Assembly (NCBI GenBank): GCA_028622995.1 | Contig: JAJQJQ010000019.1 | Location: 124,001 to 188,000, forward strand | Length of the DNA stretch: 64,000 nucleotides | Source: Panagrolaimus kolymaensis | Lineage: Eukaryota; Nematoda; Chromadorea; Rhabditida; Panagrolaimidae | Reading direction: 5' to 3' | Shown: one piece after another, positions 45,101-59,190 of the stretch | Numbering within the stretch: position 1 is the stretch's first letter | How the letters are laid out: every line of letters starts with the position of its first letter | Notes under the pieces: generated by a model | The model's database searches: none | What the model was told of the DNA's origin: nothing | The model's input: only the letters and a program-made list of their open reading frames with translations | Made by a program: the position numbers and the translations under genes

Positions 45101-48100
45101 CAGTTTTATGTTAATCAAATAAAGGCAATAAAAATTCCACTGCGTTTAAGGATATAATTTAATTCTTTTTTAAATGGATAAATAAAAAAAAATAGATACA
45201 TTTACATGCACGTCGCCAGACAACGATGAACGATAATAAGAAAAGTGAGATAAAGTTCAGTATGATTTGCATGAAATAAACCTTTTTTTGTTTGTTTGCT
45301 GGACATGCAAATAAAGGAGAGAGAAAAAAAGACAAGGATATTATAAATGAGGGCAAAAAAATATAAAAGATTGGAGAGATAAACGACCACCCTCTGTGAA
45401 AGAAAGATGATAGATAAAAAGGATTAAAAAAAATGAAAAATTGTTTAAAAAAATTTCTAACAAAAATAGCAAAAATTGGCTTTAAACTAGCCGCTATGCT
45501 ATAACTATCCAGTTTTTAAAGAGTAATATGGTTGAAAAACTGCTAACAGTTTAAAAAAAATAGTCTAAACCTCAAAAAAAATGTTTCACAAAAATGTGAG
45601 ACTTTTCTACCAAAAAAAAAAATTACCACACATATCAAATTGACGCAGTTTTTAAACAATACAACGGCAAAGTCAAATCTTGTAAGAATTGTAACTCACA
45701 CCAGTTTCTATGATAAAATAAAATAATTTTATTACATCTTTACAGTTTTTACTTAAAAATCAAACAACTTTTTAAACAGTTTTATAATTCCCACTCAACA
45801 ACCCCTCAAATTTAATCTTGTTAATTTCGTAGTTAAAAACCTTAAATAATATTTCGATAAATCATCGAAGCTCGAAGATGAGTTTGTTAAATCAATCTGT
45901 TATGAGCTTTATTACTCAGTTTAAATCGTCTTTTTTATATTTTAAAGTCGCAAAAAAAAAAAGATTTTCAAATAAATCCTTGCAAGGTGCAAATCAGGAT
46001 CCGATGGTTAGCTCAGTTTAATTTTTTTAAGAATATTTAAATTTGAATTTCAAATTAATCGGTAATTGTCAGTTTAAATCTTATTTTAAAAATTCTTAAG
46101 AAATAAACCTTCCTAGAATTCCGACAACAGTTTTTTAATTGATGATATTTTATATTTTCATTTTCGCCACCATTACACTTTGCAAATGACCTTTAATTTA
46201 CAGTTTTTAAATCCACCATCAGTTAAAAAAAGAATTATATTATGTTTACAGGTTTTAATAAATTTCTTTAAAATTCAATTCACATCAATCTATTAACGAT
46301 TCATGAAGAAAACTTTTTATAATCCAAAAAAAGCTTTTTAGTCTTCGCAATTTTTAAAAGCCAATCTTAAATTTAGAAGCAGCCACCACTTTTGTTTGAA
46401 ACCATTTTTCATTATTTACTTTTCCCCTTTTAAACGATCTGAAAAAGAAAATTTTTTTTTATATGGTAATTTGATCCGCATGTTTTTATTTTTTCTTATT
46501 ATTTTGATATGCCTGCCATTCATTATTTATTATTGACACCTTATTTCTTCTTTAATCTTTTCTTTTCTCACTTTTTTTTTTGCGCCATTTTCTTTCTCAA
46601 AATAAACAACGAAAAAAAAGCGAAAAGGAAGAAAACCATTCTATCATCGTCGTTTTTTCTTTCTTGCCATTTGATCTGCGCAAGAAATCTTTTTTTTAAT
46701 AAGAAAGTTTTTTTATGTATGCATATTTTTTTATCGACAGCCGCCACTGAGAAAAAAAAAAGATAGAAAAAGAATTTATTGGTAATGGTAGTAGTAGCAG
46801 CCGATATAAAATGAGGGTAGTAGCTTTTCCTTTTCCTTTCCCATTCCCATTTTTGTTTGATAGAGATCTTGAAAAAAGAAGCAGCACACATTCGGTCGGC
46901 GGCGATGCGCAAAAGAAAAAAAAGCAGCCGATAAAGGACCAAAAAAAAAGAAACTTTTCAATAAAAATATTTTTTTCGAATGAGGGCCATCATCTTCACT
47001 TTTTTTTTTGATGAAATGAATGATGATGCGGCGAAAAATCTTTGATGACAAAATAATGAAAAAAAAGTGTGAAAATGGCATTCGTTTCATTACATAAACA
47101 AATTAACAGGAACAACAACAATTTTTTTTGTTGTTGTTGATAGATTGAATAAATGAGAAAAGAAAATTGAATGAATAAACAAATAAATTTTATGGACAAA
47201 ATTGAGCAGAAAAAATAGATTATATGTATGAAGCAAAAAAGAAAACGTGGTGATGGAAAGAAAAGTGACTTGATCGAGGAAATTTGCAAAAAAAAAATGA
47301 AAATTCAGTTAATTTAAAATACGCTTCATTGCCAAACTCAATTTCCGAGAGTTTATATCCATAACCCCAATAAAAAATAATATTTATTTTGTTTGCTCTC
47401 TATTAAAATACTCAAGTAATATACTTTTTTTAGTTACAAGATGAAAAAAAGATCTACAGTTTTTTTTAAAATAATAAAATTACTATAAATAAAAAAAGAT
47501 TTGATTAAAATTTGAATCAGTTTTGATAAATTAATTTTGGTTTTGGAACTTGTTAACGCAGTTTTTTTATACACAAAATAAAGAAAGATTATTACAGTTT
47601 TAAAAAAATTCAATAAAAAATTTTTAGGTCTAAAATTATTTGCAGTTATGATCTTTTTTTTATCAGCAAATTATGCCATACTTTTGCTACCGCCAAAACT
47701 ATTCCTCCAGTTTATTATTTAAAAAAGATAAAAATATTTGGACAAAAAATTATTAAAAAGTTTTCTTACTTACAAAAAAGGGATGAACCATTCAGTTATT
47801 TACTTTTTTATTAATTCTTCCCCTTCTTCAATCATCTCTTAACATCAAACGACAGTTTTATAAATCAAACATTTTGAAGAAAAAAATTTATTTAGAAGGG
47901 AATTCTCAGAAAATGACTTTCTAGCATTACTCCACAAATTTCCCAGCCCTTTAAAATTTTGGCTCGTATCCATGCCATTCAAAAAAAAATTACAAATACT
48001 CTCAACATTTTGAGACACTCATTATCAATCAACTCTCCACGCAGTTTAAAAAAAACAAAAGGTTAAAATAAAGGAATCATACTTAGAAACAAAAACATTT

Positions 48101-51100
48101 TTCCATTTTTTGCTAAATCATTTTTTTCTTAGAATCAGCTTGCATCGAATTTTTCTTGCTTTTGTTTTATATACTTTTTTTGTATGAAGAAGAGAAGGGA
48201 AAATAAAAGCGTGCCGCATTAAGTTTCGTTTCCATCGAATTGGATCAAAATGAAAGAAAGAAAAAGGATAAAAAAATTAAAAAGGCGGAAAATGAGTGGA
48301 TACTTAAGTAAAAAGAAAAAAGAAATCCTCTTTGATGAAGATGATTTAAAATAAATAAAATACAGTTATGTAATTCTGAGAATTATTGGAAAGCAAACAA
48401 ACACTCAAGAAAATGTTATGATATCATAGAATGAAGATTAGAAATTTTTTTCGGTGCTACAGTTTTTACAAAAAATTAAATTACCCTCTGAAATTGGAAA
48501 GACACAGTTATAAAAAGTATCAAAAATAAATAAATATTGCATTTGTGAATGGTAAAAAAAAAGAAAAAAAAATTCAAGGACTCGATAATCCAAATGAGTT
48601 TAAAATTAATTTGGTACAAGAAATTATTGCTTTTGACAATTTTTATTTACAAAAAGGTATAAAACTTGTAAAATTAATTAAATGCAGTTTCTTTATGATT
48701 AAAAAAAAATAAAAAATTTGTAAAAAAAGTTTTTTACTATGACTTTTAGCTCAAGACTCTGTTACAGGCTGCAACAGTTTATTGAACTATTAATAAAGGT
48801 TGGTGGTCATCATTCAACATAAATAAATGTCTGACAGTTTTAAAAAAATTCTGGACATTGTTTTGTAATGGTTTTATATGGCAAAAAATTATTTAAAAAA
48901 AAATAAAGACAGTTTAAAATTATTATGGCGAAAAAAATTCGGCGCGGAAATAATTAAAAAAATGGAACCAAATACTTATGTTAACTAAGACACAGTTTTT
49001 TTATTTTCTCCCAAAAATTTTATAAAAATTTATGAATTTTTATCCCTGGATTAAACCTTCAAGCCAGTCACTCCAGTTTATTTTCTTGATAATTCAATAC
49101 TTAAATTTTCCAAAGCACAGTTAATCAAAAAAATTATTCAAAATCGCGTAAGCTTAGACAACGGAAAAAAATATTTGAGCAAAAAAAGTATGTATGTAAG
49201 TTAAGCTCGCGATAACCAAAAACTTGAGAGTTACAATAGAATATTATTCGCGCAGATAGTTAATAAGAAAAACATTTTTTTTGGCCGACACTTTACTTTA
49301 CATACGACGTAAGAAGAAAAAAAGAAAATTGCTAATCGAACAACAACAAGGGTGTCGTCAGTCTCTTATTAGTGAGAAAAATGAGTCAACAACAGGAGAG
49401 GAAAAAGAAATAAGGTTAAAAAAGTTTTGAAATTTTTTTTAAATGTTTCAAGTTCTATGAGGATTGTTGAGACGAAACAAAAGATCAAAAAAGGCTGATC
49501 GGAATTGATTATCCAGTTTATGTTTCAAGAAAAACAAAGAAAATAATGTTTAGGGCATTCAAGACAGTTTAAAAAAAACTTTTATTTGGAAGTTTAAAAT
49601 ATTCACAAAGAGAGAATAATGAATACAGTTATTTTTTGTCTTTTTGTGCCGAATCACCTTTCTTTGAGGTAACTGTTTTAATACCCGCTTCACAGTTTTT
49701 TTATATCTCAAATGCTACCAAAAAAGGTCTAAATGAAAAGACAGTTAATCTTATCTCATCTCAATTAAAAAATTAATATAAAAATAAAGTAAAAATGAAT
49801 TATAATTTCTGCATGCAGCAAAAAAAAATGAAAACCAGAAGCAAACAAGAAAGATAGCAGTAAAAAAAAAAAAGAAACCGCCACCGTTCTTTTTTTTATT
49901 ATTTTTTTTTTCAAGAACAAATTTTTGCAACAAAAACAAAAAAGGAATTGAAGAACCAGTACCTTCAGTATTGTCTGATAATCCAACAAAAAAAAAATCA
50001 TTTTCATCAAGAATTATTTTTTCAAGATCTCCCAAGTCTTTTTTTGCAAGCAAGAAAAAAAATGGAAGATAAAATCGATTTAAAAAAAATTTTTAAAAAA
50101 ATGGTACAAAAAAATATCAGAAAGCAAGCAGCATCAACCCAGTCAGTTAAAAAAGTTTCTCTCTTATTTTATTTTTGTCGTTGTCCTGCTTGATTGTTTG
50201 CTTGCTTCATCGAAAAAAATAAAATATAGAAAAATGAAGAAAAAAATGATGAAGAGGAGGATTTTTTTATTCTTCAAAATTTAAAACCAAGTCAAGTCAG
50301 TCAGTAAATGAAAAAAAATTTTTTTATACAAGCAACAAAGTTAGTTAGAAAAAAATCAGCAAAAAAAAGAGCTTAAGCGCGAGTGATGCAAGTAACAAAT
50401 AATAACTAACTAAAAAGGCTTGAAAAAAATAGAGAGAGAGAAAAAAAGAGCAGACGACGATGATGATGAGAGATAGATGTGATGGAGGATGGCGCCAATC
50501 GGTATTTGTTGTCTTTTTTTTTCATTTCTTGCGCAAGATGCTTTGCTTGCTTTTTAGTTAGTGATTGTTGTTGTTGAGGCAGTGGCGTCGGCGGCTTGCT
50601 TTCCTCTTTTTTTTTGAGTATATTTTTGTGATTTAAAAAAAAAGAATGAAAAAAATACGTGAATTCATCCATCCATAAAAGAGAGTTCTTTCAATATACA
50701 AACACGATAGCAAACAAACGAATGGGTCTCCTCTGTCTATCTATTTATCGATAACTCCATCAATAACAAACACAAAAAAAGTCAACATTGGCTATGCTTG
50801 TTGCAGCCACAGAGCAGCCTTTGCCACTGCCATCCATAATCATAAAAGAATCATAAAGTTTGAAGATATTTTTTATGATACAAAAGTTAAAGAAAAATGA
50901 CTCGATTAATTTTCATAGAAAAAAGGGTTAGATCGGTTGTTCTTACAACCAACTTACTACTTAGACACGATAAAAAGAAAGCATCCGACTATTTGTTGCG
51001 GACCCAGTTACACACCACACTTTCCTCTGACACAAAAATGATGACAGTTATTTTTTTAAAACTAATATTCTTCCTTTTTTTCTCTATCTTCTTTGTTTTT

Positions 51101-54100
51101 TTTTATCCGTTTACCTATCTTGCTTGGTAAAAATCAGTTTTTTGATGAGATAAAGAAAAAACAGTTACAAAACTTAATACAAAAGTATTTTCTTCATTTT
51201 TGGTTTTAAAAAAAGACAAAGGAATGAAGAGGCTTATGCATCGGAAATAAAAAGAAAGAAAGCTTCATCGCGATTTTATGTTTTACAGAGAAAAATTAAA
51301 AAAGAAAAATAAACAATGAAAGAAAAAAGAATGGTTTTTTTTTCTTCGAATTAGTGTGTTGCTAAAATTAGGAAAGGCTTAAAATAAAATAAAAAAAATG
51401 GGATGTTAAAAAAGGACGGAAGAAAAAAACCTCAGTTAATAATAATAAAAAAAGCTTCTAAGTCAAAAAGAAAATTCAGTTTTATTTTTTTCAAAAAATT
51501 TATATTACTTTGGCTTTTGTAATGCGGCGCGAAAAACAAATTATATAAAATTATTAGAATTGGTTAAAGTTCAGTTTACAAATATCCGTCTCCTAATGAA
51601 AATATCAGTTATAAAAGAAAAATGGCTAAAATAATTTGTGGCTCAAAAATGTTTAACAAACTAAATAATCTGAAAAAAAAAGATATTTATGACAGTTTAA
51701 ATATTTATGGAAAAAAAAAATTTAAAGTTCATCAAAAAAGATCGCAGTTTTTTTTATTGTTGGAGAATTTATCAGTTTTTGTTCTTACATAAATCAGTTT
51801 AATAAAATATGGCATAAAAGCACCGTTACTTTAGTTTCAATCGATAGAAAAGAAAATTTTTTAAGGAATTCAGTTTTTTTTTAATATCAAACATGATTTT
51901 TTCCAAAAATCTGTGAAAAAGTTATTTCTTTTGAAAGAAACACAAAAAAGTAAGATAATTAAAATAAAATCTTTTTCCTTAGGAATAAATTGCACAAAAA
52001 TATTTTAAGAGTTTTGAATTAAGAATTTGAATTTAAACAACAATGTAAGCTTTCTTCAGTTTTAACATGAAAAAATAGTAATACTTTAGAAAATCAACGT
52101 AAGCTTGTTTCAATGAAGAAAAAAAATAAAACAGCAGGCGAGAAAGAAAGAAAAATGATTCATGACAGATTTTTTTTGTTGTGCTTGTTGTGTTTCTTGT
52201 TTCAATCGAAATAAAATAAAAAAATGATATAAAAAAAATATGTACAAAACGACGAAGACGGGAGCAAAAAAAAGAGAGAAAGAAGCTTCCGTTTATTTCA
52301 TTTTTTTGTATGTATGTTTTTTTACATAAAAAAAGAAGAAGAAAAACGACTAAAATAAAGACAACCAAAAAATAAAAATAGAAAAAAATGAAAAACAGCT
52401 GATGAAACGAACGAAACAAAAAATGCAAAAAAATAAAATAAATGAATGATTTCCTTTTTTGAAAAAAAAGAAAAAAAAAGATCAAAGCCGACACAAAAAA
52501 AAATATGTACATAAGAGGCTTGCTGTTGCTTGCTTGTCTGTTGATCGAAAAATAAAAGAAAATTCTTTTTATATAAAAATATAAAAATGAAAATGACAGC
52601 TAAAATATTTAAAAAAAAAGTTGATGTAAAAAAACAAAATAATTTGTTAAATATGTATTATTAAATAAATTTTCTTTACAATTTATGAAAAAAGCTTAGT
52701 TTTGAACTGAATTGAGCAAAAAAAATCCAAGACAGATTCCTTCCCCAAATTTCTAATTACAAGAGTTATTAAAGCTTTAAGTTTAATATACTCATAAAGT
52801 ACAAACGAAACAGTTTTTAAATTTTATGTTTGATGCTGAAATAAATAAATAACCTTTATTACAGTTTATTTTATAAAAAATTTCAAAAAAAAAATAACGA
52901 AAGTTTTTAATAATAATTTATTATTTTCATTCAATATTTTAAAAGCCTTAATAAATTTGGATGTAATTGCTTGATGAAATGAAAAAAAGCTTTGTAAAAA
53001 TTGATAGACAGTTAAAAATTATTTTTTTTACAACCGCCTTTAATTGTACTCAGTTAAAAATTAAATATTGTAAAACAAAACTGTCCAAATATCAATGCAG
53101 TTTTTTTAAAAATACACATAAAAAACATCGCATTTAAATTTTAGCCGAAAATTAAAGTTACAATCATCTTTAAAAAACATGGTTTGTTTTATAGTTAAAG
53201 TCCTCACTCACAAAAAAAAAGGACCCATATCATCCAAAAACTTCTACAGTATTCATCTTTCAAGTGGATCCCCGTGAAGAAGCATGTAGAAGCTCTACTT
53301 CGACACAATTGTACTCGAACATGATGAAAGTGTCTTAAAACTTGGACAAAATTAAAAAAATTTGGACAAAAAAAATAGTAAAAAATTTTTTTAACATCCT
53401 CCGCGAATATATTTTTCTTGTAATTGTTTTCCAAATCAAAGATTTGAATATCCAAAAATTATATGCTTTTATTGAAGCTTTCGGTCGAGCATAAAGTAAC
53501 CCGCCGATACCGAAGCATAACTATTAGTCGTGGTACTTTTCCTTGTATACCAACACCCTTCAGTTAAAAAAACATTGACGGAAGAGTGCAGGCACAATGA
53601 AAAGTCACACCATTGATAGTAATGCTGCCATCATTAAAAATAATGAAATCGGTTTATGCATGAAGCAACCAAAGCTTGAACCTTTAAGTTATCACTCAAA
53701 ATGAAGAAGCGGTGAATCGAAATTGCGTGCCAGAGAACCAAAGAAAAAATTTCGTCTATTTTTATTGGACACCTTTGTCTAATAAGGTAGATACTATGAC
53801 ATGTCCCTCAAAAGATTACAATATGTACAACCCAAAAGACGAAAGCAACTTTTGGAGTCGGAAAAAATAGTGTCTATCAAAATCCCAAACAAAAAGAGAC
53901 ACTTTTTTTGTGAGTGCTCAGTTTTAAGTTATATTATCAAAATTGGAATTATAAAACATGAAAGAGTTTTTAATTTAAATTTTCGATATAAATGTAAAAA
54001 AACAATATTTCAGTTTATTAAATTATTTTATAAATTTTAAACAACAACATAAGTGCCAGCAACAGTTTTCAAATCTAAACAAATTTTGGTGGATTTACTC

Positions 54101-57100
54101 AATCGAAAAAGAAAGAAAAGAATATATTTAAAGAATGAGTTAATTTTTTATAAAAAAATTTTTAAAATCAAAATGCAGTTAAAATGTGAATTTTTTAAAT
54201 CAAAGCCTTCAAATAACCTCAATGCAGTTTTTTAACCGTATATAAAAAGGGTTAAATTTAATAAATAAATTAAAATAGTGTTATCGAGATTTTTAATTTC
54301 TTAAACCATTAAAGCTTAAAATTTAGTTTTAAAAAAATACTCAAATTATTAATACAGTTTTTGTTTGGTAAATAAAATTATGAATCTTTTATTTCATTTT
54401 ATTATACATAAATAAAACGAAAGCCGCCGTATCGACATTTCTAACAAATTTTAAGAGAAATTTTACCAGATTTTTTAAGGATTTTCGAATTTAAGCGAAA
54501 CGAAACCTTACACACTAAAACAAAGATTGACAGTTAATATTTAAAAAATAATTTTTTTAAAGAATCAAAAATTTTTGTGATTTCCTTAAATATTTTAATA
54601 AATGCTGCCAGCGCAATGGGACTAAAGATGACAGTTTTTCCAATAAATAAATAAAAAATGAAAGTAAAAATAGAAAAATCAAAATTAATCTTCCAACGCA
54701 GTTTAAATCAAATCCCATCCTTCTCGCAATAGAATAGCCAATTATTTTAAATCCACTTCAATCAAGCCAAACCAAACATGGAATAACTGACACTCATTAG
54801 CCCGTTTTTCTCTTTCAATTCTTGTGAATGAGATTGTTGTGGCTTGACCTTTCATTTTTGAGAAAATTCAAAAAGTCAAAAAAAAAACAAGGAAAGGCAA
54901 CCCAAAAAAAAACCGAAGACAGTTAGAAACAGAGAGAAAAAAGAGAGAGAGGTTGAGAGCATTTATTTATCCGTAAAAAAAGCTTATAATTTGTTTTTAT
55001 TTTCTCAGTTTTTTCCTTCAGTTTTTTTTATTCGCGATAGCTGCTTTTCTTCTTTCAATCATCCTTATTTATATTTTTTTGTTTTGGTTTGAACCCGGCA
55101 GATGTTTGACGAGCGTCGTCGTCCATCATTTTTTTTCATTTGCTTTTCAGTTTTTTGAATATAAAAAAATTGTGACTTCTTTTTTGATTTGAATAAAAAA
55201 AGAATGTTTTAATGAGTGAAGAAAGAAAGATAATGATGAAATAATTGTTTCAAGTTTTATAAAAATGCAAAATTTTTTATTGCTAGATAGTTTTTTTTAA
55301 TGTTTGGGCGTATTTGTCACCGCCAAAATCAAGAATCAACAGTTTTTTTCTTCCAACTAAGAAAGAATCACGGATCTACGCAGTTTTATTACCAAAAAAT
55401 GAAAAAATGAGAACCTGCTAAATATTGTTAAGGAACGATTTTTACAAAGCAGTTTTAAATAATTTTAATTTATTACATTTCATCAAACAAATGTGTTTTT
55501 TTTAATGGAAACAAGACAAGGATTTTAATAATGAAAAAACCTCATCAGTTTGAAATTTTTTAACGATCTCAACCAACAAAACCAAACCACAGTTTTTTTA
55601 AAATGTTAATTGAAAAAAATAATTTGTTCATGATGGAACCTAATACTTTCCATACCAACGAAAATAGCAACACAGTTTAAAAATAAAGATATATAAAAAT
55701 TATTATTATGAGCTTATTAAATATTTAATAAATACCAAAAATACATAAAAAAGAATTGAAAGAAAAGTAAATAAAAGTTTCTAGTGGGCACTAAAGTAAA
55801 GAAGACCAAACAAAAATATCTTCATAAACATGCTTGTTGCAGTTTATTTTCTTTATAAAATTAAATATTTTGCTCTAGCTTTTTTATAATGAGCCGTGAT
55901 ACAAATCAGTTTTTTTTTAAATGGAAAAAAAGAGGACACAGTTTAATTTTAAAATGTTTTCGGGTTAAATAACATTGATGCCCGCGAAATGCGGTGTGAA
56001 TCTTTTGAAGTTAAAAAAAGTTCATTAAAAATAAAAATAAAAAGCTTTGCTGACACCGCAAGAAAAATAATATTTTTTTTTTTGATTTTGAATGAACAAC
56101 TTTTTTTCTTATCAAAAAAATAAACTATGAAAAACATGGGGTTATTCAATTTATTTTTTGGAAGTCATCATCGACCGACAACGAAAACAAACTTATTTTT
56201 TTCTTTCGAACGAATGCAAATAACTCTCATACTCAGTTTTGATGCTCTTTTTTAAAAAAACGAAAGTAATTTATTCTTTAAAAAAATTTTAGAATAAAAA
56301 AAAAGCGTGCCTCCTCTATGTGGGAGGAAAAGAAAAGTGAAAAGTATAAAGAACTTTTTTTTAGTTTTCTTTGAAAAAGTTTATGAGTTTTTGATTTGAT
56401 TTTCTTTCACACTTTTTTCTTCTTTTCTTCACTTGATCACTTTTTTTATGGGTGGCCTTACTATAAAAGACATATTTTTTTTGGTGAGGTGTAAAAAACA
56501 AATAAAAAAATTTTTTGGCTTGTTATTGTAAAAATAAAAAAAATATTTGAAGATGTGTGTTTATAAAAAAGCATCAAAGCATGCTGACAGTTTTAAAGAG
56601 AGACGACACGAAAAAAATGTTAAGCATTTAAAATATTTTATGATGCAATTCAGTGACAAAAAAAATGATGAAAGGAACGCCTTTGTTTTTAGATAATAAA
56701 ATCAAGAAGAAAAGAAAAATGGAATGTGGAGAATTTTCCAGAAATTTTTTTTTAATGGATGAAACAAAGTTTTTGATTTAGAGATCAAAAAAATTTTAGA
56801 AAAAATTCCAGTTTAAAGCAACAAATTAAAAAAAGGAAATATTCTTTTTCCGGTGACAGTTTTAATGATTCGTTAACTCGAAAATCCATAAAGCTATTAA
56901 AAAAAGGGGTTAAATAAAAAAAATCAGGAACTCAGTTTTAATTAAAAAATTAGAATGTTATTAAGATTAGAAAACTTTAAAACTTTTTAATGAAGTATGC
57001 TAAAACTCAACCATCAACACAGTTTTACTTTTAAAAAATAAATAAAAATTAACAAATACCAGTGATTAAAAAAAATAGAAGATTGGATGATTCGAAAAAT

Positions 57101-59151
57101 AAAATAATATTATAAAAAGGAAATTATATTTATTATTTTAATTTTTAAGACAAATTTTTTTTGCAAAATTTATAGAAAAATATACTAAAATTTTATGTTT
57201 TAAAAGCCACTATGCATCGAACTTCACAGTTTTTAAATTATCAATAAAATAAAATATTTTTCCCTTTCTCAAATGGTCATCCAACAATAATCATTAAAAA
57301 AAATCAAAAGCCAAAAACAACATTTAACAAAAAAAATAAGAGAAAAACAACCCTAAAACTTTAACATTTTTCTTCCATCCTCTATTTATGTCCTAAGAAA
57401 TTATGATGGGTCGTCCATATCCTTATCACTTCCATTAATACATACAAGTAAAAAAAAGAAAAAATTCGATGGTCGAAAAATAAAATAAAATATATAAAAA
57501 AAACAATCATATTTTATTTTCACTCTCTCATCAAAAGGATTTTTTTTGGTGGTGGAAAAAAAAAGAAAAGTCTAAAGTACAAAAGCCGCTACATTTCTTT
57601 TTGGTGGTCGTGTCTCTCGATGTTCGCTTATTATTATTTTTTCATTAACTCTGCTTGCTTTTTTGTTGATTAAAGCGAAGATAGAAAGAAAAAAAGAAAA
57701 AACACAGAAGCTGCTGAATGATTTTTTTTATAGAAGGGTTATTTTTGAGAGAGAAAAATTTTGTGTCATTGAGCCTCTTTTCAGCATTTTTTGGGTTGAA
57801 AAAATGTGCTCTGCTGCTTATCATCTTAAATTTATCATGAATGTTTCATTTTTTTTGTTGTTGATGATGAAGGGAAGGGAAGAAGAAGGTAGATGAATTT
57901 ATGGTTGTCAGTCAAGGTGGCGCTGCTTTTGCTTTGTACCCGTCACTCAAATGTTTCAGTTTTTTTTTGTTGTTGGAAAGTTGCATAAAATATTTTTATA
58001 AAGCGATGCTCTATCAAAACTCGCCGCAGTTTACTTTTTATTTAAATTCTAATTTAAGAAATTCTGGAACTTTCACACAGTATTATCGCTGTAATTCAGT
58101 TTTGCAAAAAAAAAAAAGGAACTTTTAAGTTTGGAAATAAGCGAAAAAAAAAACAGCCATTCTCAAACTATCAAACGCTGCTATAAAATATATTACTCAG
58201 TTTTATAAAAATGCTGAAATATTTTAATTTTATCCTTGCACTTTTTTGGATGCCATTATTCGACACAAAAAGTCGCAAAAAAATTTCTGGTAAAACAATA
58301 ACAGACAAACCCAGTTTTTTTTATCTCAATAAATTTTGCTCCAGTTTTTTTGTGTATTCTAATTTCCATTGATGACAGTTAAACACTGATAAGCGTCAAA
58401 TCAGTTTAAGAAATTTTATAAAAAAAAATAAATAACAAACAGACAGTAAAAAAGAATTTTAGAAAAAAGAATGGAAAATATTAATAACAATTAAGGCCTC
58501 AAAGAAGAAAAAAAACTTTTACAAACAAAAATTCTGATGAGAGAAAGAAGAAGCGTTAAATGAAAAAATAAACGAACAAACAAAACAAAAACCAACAACA
58601 AAAAAAAAGAAAAGATGCCCTTTAAATATTTTTTTTTCTCAAAGTCACCACCTCCACTTCCAATTGAAATGGGCGGCCATGGCATAACTAACTTTTCGTT
58701 GTCGCTATTTTTATTTATTTTATGGTAGCAAACAAACAAAGAATTTTTTTTGAACCACCGAAAAAAAAATATATAGAGAGGCACTGTTTTATTTCTTCAC
58801 TTTTTTTGCTTCTTATTTTTGAAAAAAAAGGGCGGAGCTTTTATTTTTTTTTTTTTGGCCGTTGAAACCATAAAAGAAAAAAGAAGAAAATCACAAAAAG
58901 AATTTTCGCATTTTTTTGTTTTGTTTCAAATTTTTTGTTGTAAAATAGCTTCAAAAAATGCATTAAAGAATCGAAGAAAAAATTATAATAAAAAATAAAA
59001 AGATTGATTTGATTTGACGAAAATGATAAAATAAAAATAAAAAAATAAATAAATAACCAAAAAAAGAAAGAGATATTTAAAAAATTATTAAATAAATAAG
59101 CAGCAGCAGTGAAGAAAAATTTAAAATCAATCATCATGAAGGCAGGCAGTT
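38526..59151 (+). repeat. dispersed strand-biased CAGTT(T/A) motif array
   Basis: By eye I count about 154 CAGTT pentamers on the plus strand between 38526 and 59151, and about six on the minus strand. With roughly 80 percent A+T, about ten per strand would be expected by chance. Most continue as CAGTTTT, CAGTTTA or CAGTTAA. Spacing is irregular, often 35-100 bp, with gaps at about 39.37-39.76, 46.22-47.3, 50.15-51.0, 52.1-52.8 and 57.25-57.95 kb. The motif is not part of a longer repeated unit, because flanks are unrelated. The array covers crm-1 intron 1 and the whole intergenic region to arx-2, and it stops at both ends. Its role is unknown; promoter elements of tiny RNA genes are one possibility. 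Confidence 0.85.
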
Positions 59152-59190
59152 AACAAAATAATGAGTGAGCCACTTTTTTTAGTTAGCTAT
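42195..59190. other. 17 kb gene desert between crm-1 and arx-2
   Basis: No exon chain, tRNA, rRNA or intact transposon is recognisable. The many short open frames are made of F, K, N, I and L and follow A/T runs. Contents of note are the CAGTT array and a GC-richer island at about 53.2-53.9 kb that may be a decayed coding element. The crm-1 promoter must lie at the left end. Confidence 0.6.
53200..53900. pseudogene. GC-richer island, possible decayed coding element
   Basis: Base composition is less A/T-extreme than around it, and several frames give protein-like fragments interrupted by stops. Examples on the plus strand are FKWIPVKKHVEALLRHNC (about 53258) and HTIDSNAAIIKNNEIGLC (about 53608). 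A hairpin with arms ATGCTT...CGGT and ACCG-AAGCAT lies at 53463..53518. The CAGTT motif occurs once inside it (53561). I cannot name the parent family; an old DNA transposon is a guess. Confidence 0.3.

Noticed and set aside
46509..47289. Overlapping frames on both strands in the desert
   Set aside because: All are F/K/S-rich readings of poly-pyrimidine tracts; mutually exclusive and motif-free.
52033..52512. 159-codon minus-strand ORF rich in F, L and I
   Set aside because: Translation of A-rich runs; hydrophobicity is a composition artefact rather than evidence of a membrane protein.
38526..59151. Reading the CAGTT array as a CRISPR array or tandem satellite
   Set aside because: The repeated core is only five to seven bases, spacing is irregular and flanks are unrelated; this is a eukaryotic genome.
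38526..59151. CAGTT sites as ordinary 3' splice acceptors
   Set aside because: Real acceptors in the window mostly end TTTTTAG, both flanking genes are on the opposite strand, and no donors or exons accompany the sites.
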